Of a stretch of DNA of 64,000 nucleotides, positions 56,249 through 64,000 are shown piece after piece; position 1 is the stretch's first letter, and every line of letters starts with the position of its first letter. The position numbers and the translations under genes are program-made. The notes beneath the pieces are model-generated. The model saw nothing but the letters and a program-made list of their open reading frames with translations, had not been told where the DNA came from and did no database searches. The DNA comes from Rhizodiscina lignyota (Eukaryota; Ascomycota; Dothideomycetes; Aulographales; Rhizodiscinaceae), in NCBI GenBank assembly GCA_010015805.1, contig ML978122.1, forward strand, positions 1,708,453 to 1,772,452. The letters are read 5' to 3'.

Positions 56249-56837
56249 GGCGAATCGGAGGATTATAGCTGTCTGGGAGCTACTGCGGCAAAGTCGCTCG
56301 AAGCACGAGCAGCGAGCTGCCTAGCTTTATGCTGCCAGCATTGAAGCTGCGCGAGGCGGAGAATAAAGCTGATGTGGTCGAGGCGGAGCTGTGCAGGTGA
56401 TATTGTGAAAGTATCTCGTGATAGGTATCAATACAATCTACGCCGTACGGGGGCCCTGGGGGTCGTCGCCTGGGTAGAGAGGTGTCGGCTGCTAATACCG
56501 CGCAGATCCCACCGTCCACGTTGTCTGTCCGCCGCACATGCACCTGCCACCGAGGTCTTGCCAAGCCGAGAACGGGTAGGGTTAGGGTTGGCTAATAGGG
56601 TTGGCTAATTGGGTGGATGCCTCAGGGTTGGCTGCTTTGTCCCGTTTGAGTGACGCGCCCTTGCGAGCAATCAACACTCTCGCCCACTATATCTTCTCCC
56701 GGTTTTGTTCGATTGTTCGATTCTTTCTTTCATTTCTCATCCTCAGGGAAGCATTTGAATGGTATCCTTTTCAAATCTGATAGACCCGGTTCCGTTTCCA
56801 CCAGGCTTTGATAAGGACTCACGAGACCATCTCAAGA
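56249..56837. promoter_or_regulatory. Divergent promoter ADP1 / NPT1
   Basis: 589 bp between divergent starts, with the telomere-like and 13-bp repeat element at about 56574-56612 (separate entry), then a T/C-rich leader before NPT1. An ATG at 56759 is followed directly by GTATCC, a possible donor of a 43-bp intron ending CACCAG at 56804. Splicing it would put that ATG in frame with NPT1 (M-ALIRTHETISRM). Otherwise it starts an overlapping out-of-frame uORF. Confidence 0.5.
56574..56612 (+). repeat. Telomere-like motif plus 13-bp tandem repeat
   Basis: GGGTAGGGTTAGGGTTGG starts at 56574 and leads into units of AGGGTTGGCTAAT (two full copies), with a further GGGTTGGCTGC near 56624. Two telobox-like TAGGGTT cores overlap it. 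Position is about 230-260 bp upstream of the NPT1 ATG. Confidence 0.8.
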
Positions 56838-58334
56838 ATGAGCGTCAACATATCATACACAGAAGATCGCCCTTCGACACTGCCCGATGGCATCTTTTCG
56901 CTGTTAGATACGGATCTCTACAAGCTTACCATGCAATGTTGTCTTCTCAAATATTTTGATGATGTTGATGTCAAGTACACCCTCACCAATCGCACGCCAG
57001 ACATGAAGCTCAACCGCACTGCCGTTCGATGGCTCCAGGATCAGATCGATAAGCTCGGCACCATTAGTTTGACTGCCGAAGAGGCAGAGTTCCTGAGGTT
57101 GAACTGCAAGTATCTCAACGAGCCGTACATCGCCTATCTCTCAACCTTCAGATTTCGTCCGCGGGAGCAAGTCGAACTAACCTTCCATCCTGACAATGAC
57201 ACTGGGTCTGAGGGAGACACGGGACCGATTGCGCTGGAAGTCCATGGCAAGTGGCTGGATACAATTCTCTATGAGATTCCACTCCTTGCCCTTGTGAGCG
57301 AGTCGTACTTCAAATTCGTAGACCGTGACTGGAGCTACGAAGGTCAAATCGAACGAGCCAGGCACAAAGCAGAGCAGCTTTGTCAGAAGGGATGTTTCTT
57401 CTCTGAATTCGGAAGCCGAAGGAGGCGAGATTATCACACGCACGAACTGGTAATTCGCGGTCTCCAGCAAGGCCACGACGAGGCAATCGAACGGCCTAAC
57501 TGGCCTGGAAGACTCACAGGAACGAGCAACGTGCACTTTGCCATGAAGCATGGTATTCCGCCCGTAGGCACAGTGGCTCATGAATTCTTCATGGCCGTTG
57601 CGGCAATCACAAATGACTATGAGGATGCCAACGAGACAGCGCTCAGGTATTGGATTGGTACATACGGCGAAGGAGTTCTCGGAATCGCACTGACTGACAC
57701 ATTCGGCACCAAGGACTTCCTGAGGGCATTTGCAAGGCCAATTCCCAAGACTACCATCGCTAAACCCGGAGCAGCTGCTACACTACCATCCACTGGTCCC
57801 CAAGAAGAAGAAGGCAGCATAACAGACACTAAACCACCGATCGAGGCGCCCCAAGAAGATGGTGAAGGGGCGACTCACACGTATGCCCAAGTCTTTACAG
57901 GAGTTCGGCAAGACTCGGGCAATCCGGAAGAGTTTGTGAAAACCATGCGGCAGTTCTACGACGAGCAGGGCATCAAAGAGGAGAAGACCATCGTGTTCTC
58001 AGACTCGCTGAATGTGGATCTGTGCGATAAGTACAAGAAGCAGGCAGAAGCAGCTGGCTTCCGTCCAAGCTTCGGAATCGGAACATTCTTGACCAATGAC
58101 TATGCGCGCAAATCGACGGGCCAAAAGTCTGTCCCTCTGAATATCGTCATCAAGATATCCAAGGCAGCAGGAAGGCCCTGCATCAAGATTAGTGACAACA
58201 TTGGCAAGAATACCGGCGACTCGGAGACGGTCGCGAATGTCAAGCAGAGGCTAGGCTACAGCGAAAAGGAGTGGGTCGACGGTGATGAGAAGACGAGGTG
58301 GGGTAAGGAAGGTGACCAGGCCTCCAAGGCGTGA
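56838..58334 (+). CDS. NPT1: Nicotinate phosphoribosyltransferase
   Basis: Single main exon, 498 residues from ATG at 56838. Family blocks: LLDTDLYKLTMQCCLL, FRPREQVEL, CFFSEFGSRRRRDYHTHELV, GTSNVHFAMKHGIPPVGTVAHEF with the catalytic/phosphorylated-type His region, DTFGTKDFLRAF, and FTGVRQDSGNPEEF. VFSDSLNVD and GIGTFLTND bind the phosphoribosyl moiety. The enzyme converts nicotinate and PRPP (ATP-coupled) to nicotinate mononucleotide, the entry step of Preiss-Handler NAD salvage. A roughly 45-residue acidic insert before HTYAQVF is common in ascomycete homologues. See the promoter entry for a possible upstream 3-nt coding exon. Confidence 0.94.
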   Translation: MSVNISYTEDRPSTLPDGIFSLLDTDLYKLTMQCCLLKYFDDVDVKYTLTNRTPDMKLNRTAVRWLQDQIDKLGTISLTAEEAEFLRLNCKYLNEPYIAYLSTFRFRPREQVELTFHPDNDTGSEGDTGPIALEVHGKWLDTILYEIPLLALVSESYFKFVDRDWSYEGQIERARHKAEQLCQKGCFFSEFGSRRRRDYHTHELVIRGLQQGHDEAIERPNWPGRLTGTSNVHFAMKHGIPPVGTVAHEFFMAVAAITNDYEDANETALRYWIGTYGEGVLGIALTDTFGTKDFLRAFARPIPKTTIAKPGAAATLPSTGPQEEEGSITDTKPPIEAPQEDGEGATHTYAQVFTGVRQDSGNPEEFVKTMRQFYDEQGIKEEKTIVFSDSLNVDLCDKYKKQAEAAGFRPSFGIGTFLTNDYARKSTGQKSVPLNIVIKISKAAGRPCIKISDNIGKNTGDSETVANVKQRLGYSEKEWVDGDEKTRWGKEGDQASKA

Positions 58335-59302
58335 GATGATGAGGACGATTGAGGCTTCGTTTCTGCGAGAATTTCCCGATTCGGAGAGCATTCGTCAATG
58401 GAGCGGCGCAGGCACCGAGGCAGCCAAATATCGGAAGAAGGCGAAGGCAGGCCTGGTAAAAGCGAATCTGACCGCGGTGCCTGCCGGCTGATAAACTCTG
58501 GCACGAGCGACGAAGGCACTTTAAGCTTATTTCGATACGGGCGAGAGTCAAGTGTATGGATAGTTACAAAGCGACTTGCCTTGCCTGTTTCCGGGACATG
58601 AGAGGAAATGATAAGCAGGGTCGGGCAAGTCACGGTGATTAGAGGCAGCTCTAGACAGGCTACATATACGAACTTACGAATTGCAAAGGCTGTGACAATT
58701 CGTTCATACGCCATCATGTGCATGCTCTACTTGCTGACTGCGCAGAGGTGCAGTAGCCGTCACTAAAATTGGGCAGCGCCGCCAGGGACGCGCGACGTCC
58801 GGGGGCTGTGACTCGAGTACGCTAGTACGCACATGGCTAGCGGTGGCTCGACACTGGCCCCTGCATGGGCTGGAGATGGCGCTTTTCCGTGTGAGATCGC
58901 CTTTAACTAACCAAGCTCTCCAGACCAGACGCCAGGAGCAAGCACACGCTCAGAGTTTCATAATTTGCTGCTTCCTCCAACGACCGCCATCCGCGCCGAC
59001 ACTCTCCACCACGCGTCAACAACTTCGCTCAACAGACATACCTGCATCTCCAATTACCGCCATCGACTTCAATTGTATCTCGTGAACGCCTCAGCCGCAC
59101 CAATAACGCCGTAGACGAGGCAGGCAGGGATACAAACTCGAAGCTGAAATTCACGACGGGCCACGTCCCGCTCAACACACATACCGTTTCAACATGGCTG
59201 TGAGCATCATCCCTCTTTATCCTTGGGCAAGAGCCTCATTCCTGAGCTCGTGCTTCCTCCTCTCTTCAGTCACACTCCTATTCAACAAGCAACTTTTCTG
59301 AC
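58335..59302. other. Intergenic region / SSO promoter
   Basis: 968 bp between the NPT1 stop and syntaxin ATG. The last 300 bp is C/T- and A-rich, like a long fungal 5' leader (repeated CAACA, CACC). No gene is recognised. Confidence 0.4.
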
Positions 59303-60415
59303 ATGGCTCAGCAATACCAACAAGGCGGCGGCTACGCCCAGCAGAACCCATACGACCAGCGAAATCCATATGATCATCGCGATGAGTATGAGGGCGGCAA
59401 TAGTTATGGCGGAGGCTATCGTACGTGTAACCTCGAGTCTCCCACTTCCACTCAAACATTTCATCTGATAGCTCTTGGTAGAAAGCAACATGGAGATGGA
59501 ACCGTTGAGCCCAAATCAAGCCTACACCGCCGCGCCTGGTGGTGGCAGCAGCGACCCGAACAAGATCCTCAACGACTGTCAAGAAGTTGACCGCGCTCTC
59601 GATGCCATCGACGCCGAACTCAACCAACTGCGTGGCTTGCACCGACGACGCCTTAACGCGGCCGAGACAGACAATGCAACAACCCAACAAATTGACCGCC
59701 TCTCCACAGATATCATGACCTCTTACCGGGGCTTGGTGGAGCGGATGAGGAGGCTGAAGGGACTTCCAGAGAGCGATAACCCGAGGAATTCACCACAAGT
59801 GGGAAGAGTGGACAGGAGACTTAAGGCTACCATCAACAACTACCAGACGCTAGAGAGGGATTTCAGACACGGTCTCCAGGACCAGCAGTCTAGGCAGTAC
59901 AGAATTGTCAGACCAGAGGCAACGGAAGAGGAGATCCAGGAGGCAATCGACGATCCGAACGCACAAATCTTCCAACAAGCTGTGAGTCTCCCGTCCTACT
60001 TTTTAGTCTCCTATGTATGACAGCACGGATCCTAACAAACAACGCACAGCTCCTCAACTCCGACCGTCGCGGCCAAGCCCAGCGCACCCTCGGTGCCGTC
60101 AACGAGCGACACAAGGAAATCCAGAAGATCGAGCGCCAGATGGTCGAACTTGCACAACTCTTCACAGACCTCGAGAACATCATCGTGCAGCAGGAGCCGC
60201 TGGTGCAGAACATCGAGCAGAAGGGCGAGGAGGTGCACGACAACATGCTCAAGGCCAACACAGAGCTCGGCGGCGCCGTCGTTAGCGCCCGCGGGGCACG
60301 TAAGAAGAAGTGGATCTGCCTCGGCATCTGCGTCGCCATCATCATTATCGTGCTCATCATTGTGTTGGTCTACTTGGCTACACAAGGTGTGTTCAGCGGA
60401 AAGAAGAACAATTAA
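59303..60415 (+). CDS. Plasma-membrane syntaxin (t-SNARE), Sso1/Sso2 type
   Basis: Exons 59303-59420, 59482-59981 and 60050-60415; introns 61 and 68 bp; 327 residues. A Gln/Tyr/Gly-rich N terminus precedes the Habc three-helix domain (ILNDCQEVDRALDAIDAELN and following). The Qa-SNARE motif runs through VNERHKEIQKIERQMVELAQ and LFTDLENIIVQQEPLVQNIE, with the zero-layer Gln in VQQEP and continuing EQKGEEVHDNMLKANTEL. A tail anchor (ICLGICVAIIIIVLIIVLVYLA) ends the protein. It would pair with Sec9 and Snc-type SNAREs in exocytosis. Sso1 and Sso2 cannot be told apart here; filamentous fungi usually have Sso1 and Sso2 orthologues. Confidence 0.9.
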
Positions 60416-61056
60416 TGCGAGTCTCGTCAATACCGGTCGCACCTCCTCCCGCGCTCCTTTCGCTCTTTCCATAACTCCGCCAGAACATATCAAACGACGT
60501 TTTCAGGGATGTGCTCGAACGGAAAAGAAGGCTGTTCGACTTTGTGCTTTTCGCTCTAGCATGCCATGGTTACGCATGTTTCGTTTGCATCGCATTGGCT
60601 GCTGTATATTTATCGTCTCACCCCCTTGTCTTGGCGCAACTTTCATACATCTACTGCAGCATCCATCCCTTCCAGCCTCCGTCTCATGAAATGTATTTGG
60701 AAAATTTCCTCTGCGGTGTGGCGCACTTTGTGAACGCTCTGTGACGCGTTCAGCTGGCTGCGCACGAATTGTCTAGTAAGGTTTAATCGACGAGGGTGCC
60801 TTTGAGTGGGCACAAAAGTTCTAGAGTCTAGCGAGAACTCAAATTGCTGAACTGCGGCGCATACAGATGGGGGATTCCTCTGAGGCGTTCAACTGGTCTC
60901 TTGCGCAGTCTTCTCCATGGCGTGCGATTGGTGGTAGCCTTGTGTATTTTATACTGTCCAGCTTGGGGGACATCTTATTCTCATTTGTAGCGTCTCTTCA
61001 GCCCTCTTCGGCTCGTTTCAGAAAGAATGCAACCGAAATTCCAAAACGTCTGTTCC
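60416..61056. other. Convergent 3' intergenic region
   Basis: 641 bp between the syntaxin and phosphoesterase stops. T-rich 3' UTR-like sequence; open frames on the plus strand have no domain. Confidence 0.4.
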
Positions 61057-62602
61057 TCATTCCATGACGGGCCTCCACCTCTTCCTCGCAACAAATCCCT
61101 CCACCCCCTCGTCACTCATGATCTCCGCGCTCGTACGCCCGGTCACAATACTTCGCTCGACTTCAGCGCCTTGAACGTAGAACGTCTCGAAGCCTTTCCC
61201 ACCATTGCGGTCCCACGTCCCGTGCGACGACACGAATCCGGAATTCCGCCGGTCGAGCGAGAGGTACCAGTGCCTCTGGTGGATCGAGCCGATGCTATTG
61301 GTCGCTCCGGTATAGGCATTAGAAGCGCGAATGAGAGCGGCTTCCTTTTCGCTCTCGGCGTCTGAAGCTACTGCTGCATCTTCTGCTTCGTTAGTTTCTA
61401 TGGATCCGGCATGGTGAGCGCTGGGTTTACGTTTTCGATTTTGATGGGACGGTGAGAGTGTTATGGGTGTTGTAGTGTCGATGTCGGATTCGCTATCTGT
61501 TGAAGACGCGCTCCGCTTACGTGTGGGATTCGGGCTGGGTCCCTGTCGACGCCGTTTGTAGGATGGTGCGCGCGGCTGCTTCGGTCGGTCATTTGCTGAA
61601 GGGAGACGCAGAGTGACGGTGTAGTTTTTGGGCAGACGAGTGCCGTGGAGGCGGAGACGGATGTATTTCTGTCGATATCATTAGCAATATAGCACATCTT
61701 GGAGGGCTACGTCTGGTGTCGCACGGTTTGAAATGCCCGTACGAGCTTCGCGTTCTCGGGGCTTCCGGTGGCTGTTGATGAAGCCGCAATGTCGGTTTGA
61801 TCTGACAACTCGTCGTCTGTTGCCGCTAATGTCGCACGACGAGGCAGGACACTGTACTTGCCAGTATCCCAGATGAGCAGAGAGCCGGTTGCGTGAGACG
61901 CCGACTCTATGAGATTGTTCTGCCGAGCCGTCAGGTCCTCCTCACTCCTGAATGCTGAAAGATGCGTTCTGTGGCAAAGTGATCTGAGCGGACGGGAAAG
62001 ACGGCAAGATCAAGGACTATTCTTCAAGATACGAAACCAGAAGGATGGAGATATTCGTTCAGAGTAAAATCAAGAGCTGTTGTCCCTGAAAACACGTACC
62101 CACAAATTATGAACTCTGGTCTCAATAGCCATCCTCCCTTGCCTCTTGGAGTTGGGATTGCCAGGCAAGCCATATGGAATCGCCCATGAGACCGTGCTCG
62201 TATCTGAGAATTGAAGCCGTAGATCATCTTTCCGATGTTAGTCAATCTCGAGTAGACCCGCTCATCTGTTCACTTACAATGTGTGCCGGCAATAGGATGA
62301 TTATGCTGGTGTATCACGAAATGGTGGCCATGGGGATGCTGATTTCGCTGGTACAGCGCCACAAAATCGTCAATCGTCAACCTAATTTCTGAGTGCTCAA
62401 TCGGACGTCCGGCTTTACGAAGATGCTCTGAAAAGTACGCCAAATGATCGCGGATTTTAGCTTGCCCTGCTTCCACCGCTGCGAGCGAAGGCTCCGCTTC
62501 ATCTAACGTTTGTGGATCTTGCTCATTGTCGAGAGTGACCTGCTTCTTCGCTCCACGCGGTGGCGGCGACACTGTCCGGCGGAGGCTGGAGGGAATATCC
62601 AT
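61057..62602 (-). CDS. LigD-type 3'-phosphoesterase (PE) domain protein
   Basis: Four exons: 62602-62278, 62227-62100, 61919-61725 and 61668-61057; introns 50, 180 and 56 bp; 419 residues. The PE signature spans intron 1: HHFVIHQHNHPIAG, then THYDLRLQFSDTSTVSWAIP, YGLPGNPNSKRQG and RVHNLW. Further PE pieces follow: SLLIWDTGKYSVLPRR and IRLRLHGTRLPKNYTVTLR. In bacteria this domain is fused to ligase and polymerase in LigD, a non-homologous end-joining enzyme, and trims 3' phosphates and 3' ribonucleotides. Here it is stand-alone, with a basic, Ser-rich linker and a separate C-terminal block (HWYLSLDRRNSGFVSS, then RKRWRPV) also found in fungal homologues. A DNA 3'-end repair role is inferred. 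Confidence 0.84.
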
Positions 62603-63123
62603 GATTGTATTCTTGGGCTGATAAATGAGTTGGAACCCGAAAGATTATTGATGCGTCAAATGATTATCAATTTTTAGTTGTGTAGGTTCGCCACTCGAAG
62701 GCAGCAAAACAGCAACATTCCATTTTCGCTAAGTCGAAAACATTCTTGAAAATTCTATAGTTCACATTCTCAAGCATATAGTATACTCTCACTGGGAGCT
62801 ACTCTCGCTGAAAGAGACTGGAACTTTTGCATCGATTATCTTCTAGACAGAATCTCTACACCCTTAATTGCATTAGAATTTAGCGCCACCTGTAACGAAA
62901 GCAGAATCTCTACGACCCCGAGGTTCATACTGCTTGAGCCTCTGTTCGATGGTGCACGGGATCCGCTCGTATGCGTGGGTCAACGTATGGAATTCATATA
63001 CTCGGCTACCAAAGATTTACGGCCGCTGGCGCACTATGTACAAAGTTGAGTTCTCTCAGCCGGAAGCGGTCCTCCTGCTCCGTCGCTCTTTGCCATGAAA
63101 CAGCTGCAACATTGCACCAGTGC
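62603..63123. other. Intergenic region
   Basis: 521 bp between the phosphoesterase start and the dehydrogenase stop. AT-rich, with no coding signal. A short direct repeat CAGAATCTCTAC occurs at about 62848 and 62902. Confidence 0.45.
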
Positions 63124-64000
63124 TTACAGGTTCGACTGCGCAACAGGAACGATGTGTCGCGCGCCACCACCGGCGTGTTTCTTCGCCAGCTGTTCCGCAA
63201 GGGCTGTTCCAGCAAGGCGCCCAAATGTCAGGGACCGCAGGACTGATGTTGCGGGTGGATATTCTGATGCAGTCACCCTGTTAGCTAATGGTATGGCAAG
63301 CAGCGGAGATCAGCCTTACCGTTGTAAAATACTCCTGTGAGCTCTCCTGCTGCGTAGAGACCCTAGAATTGCAAGTCAGCTTGGGATATCGCCTTCAAAG
63401 CTTTGGAATTCTCTTACCGGGATGGGCACATCGTTTGTCCCCAGAACCTGCGAATCCAAGTTTACCTTGATGCCACCATAGGTGAATGTCAAATGCGATG
63501 TCACGGGATATCCGTAGAAGGGTGCCTTGTCGATGGGGTTCGCCCAGTTTGTCTTGTCCGGGGTAAGGCCAGTCGTTGCTTTGCCATCAAGCTTCATCAA
63601 GTCGAAAGGCTTATCATTGCAGGCCTTGTTGAAGTCTGATACCGTCTTCTCGAGCTCGTCCGGCTTGAGGCCCAGTTTCTCCGCAAGCTCTTTGATTGTG
63701 TCTGCTTTTTCTGGCTCCTGGTCCGTTGTATCGTACACCCAGCCAGGCCGGAATCGATCCATGACGGTCTTGTCCGTGATGAAATATCCCTTTCTGAAAC
63801 ACTCGATGAGCATGCTTGCGGATATTTTGTACGTGCGGGACTACTCACGAGTTATGATCTCGCCAAAGTTCCAGTGCGGCAATCTCAAAAGTCGCGAAAA
63901 GTTCGCGCCTGCCTTCGTCAAAGAACCTCTTGGAGTGTTCGTCAACGAGAATGCCGTAATTGTGTCCCCAAATCACTGCATCAGGCTTGGTCGCACGCGT
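63124..64000 (-). CDS. FAD-dependent fumarate-reductase/KstD-like dehydrogenase, 3' part
   Basis: Partial gene entering from the right edge. Exons (5' to 3'): 64000-63849, 63793-63418, 63362-63320 and 63263-63124; introns 55, 55 and 56 bp. Visible parts of an FAD_binding_2 protein: WGHNYGILVDEHSKRFFDEG, a cap-domain region (KGYFITDKTVMDRFRPGWVY, then DELEKTVSDFNKACND), TYGGIKVNLDSQVLG, the flavin-binding C-terminal motif GLYAAGELTGVFYN, and YPPATSVLRSLTFGRLAGT. Relatives include tricarballylate dehydrogenases, 3-ketosteroid dehydrogenases and soluble fumarate reductases, so the substrate is open. The N-terminal Rossmann GXGXXG lies outside the window. Confidence 0.85.

Noticed and set aside
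1-64000. Transposons, viral fossils, CRISPR, secondary-metabolite core genes
   Set aside because: Looked for transposase, reverse transcriptase, integrase, terminal repeats, repeat-spacer arrays, and PKS/NRPS/terpene motifs; none was seen by eye.

Overview
The window reads as nuclear DNA of a filamentous ascomycete (Pezizomycotina; Dothideomycetes is my guess, not shown). Evidence: genes are split by many short GT-AG introns, mostly 45-75 bp, often with a CTAAC or CTGAC branch site. Families present are typical of filamentous fungi: a Zn2Cys6 regulator, a DUF3176 membrane protein, an ankyrin-NACHT STAND protein, Ser/Thr-rich GPI surface proteins, a stand-alone LigD 3'-phosphoesterase. I traced exons by hand; nearly all models close in frame with canonical splice sites. 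I saw no transposon, viral fossil, rRNA or CRISPR array.

Layout. 0-5 kb: an MPDU1-like PQ-loop protein of the ER glycosylation route (-), a three-SAP-motif protein with an apparent 1-nt frameshift (+), and Pol I factor Rrn9 (-). 5-11 kb: a degenerate intron-bearing tRNA-Pro-like sequence, an SDR reductase (+), a nine-exon Leu3-type Zn2Cys6 factor (-), and an 85-residue unknown protein (+). 11-17 kb: a mitochondrial ACSF3-type acyl-CoA synthetase (-) diverging from a mitochondrial BolA protein (+) with an odd first intron, then an ATO/GPR1-FUN34-YaaH acetate permease (-). 18-28 kb, all on the minus strand: WDR6/Rtt10, a DUF3176 membrane protein, a VBA-type MFS transporter. 29-36 kb: a ZZ-finger/EF-hand membrane protein (-), a Dsc4-like DUF1746 protein (+), COX10 (+). 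37-44 kb: a large ankyrin-repeat NLR-like protein (-) diverging from a PLP aminotransferase (+). 44-52 kb: a Ser-rich repeat adhesin-like protein (+), a disordered protein (-), a sparse 2.6 kb stretch, and a small Cys-rich GPI protein (+). 52-64 kb: ADP1-type ABC transporter (-), nicotinate phosphoribosyltransferase NPT1 (+), plasma-membrane syntaxin Sso1/2 (+), LigD-type 3'-phosphoesterase (-), and the 3' part of an FAD-dependent dehydrogenase (-) that runs off the right edge.

Functionally this is a mosaic of unlinked housekeeping genes (NAD salvage, exocytosis, haem A synthesis, tRNA modification, rDNA transcription, Fe-S/BolA) with a few fast-evolving genes (the NLR-like gene, the repeat-rich surface protein, the Cys-rich GPI protein). 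I see no biosynthetic cluster. The most interesting items are the NLR-like gene (P-loop on a 25-nt exon, homogenised ankyrin repeats, a frameshift), head-to-head telomere-like inverted repeats at 29.2 kb, a telomere-like plus 13-mer repeat in the ADP1/NPT1 promoter, the BolA intron, and the fungal LigD phosphoesterase.
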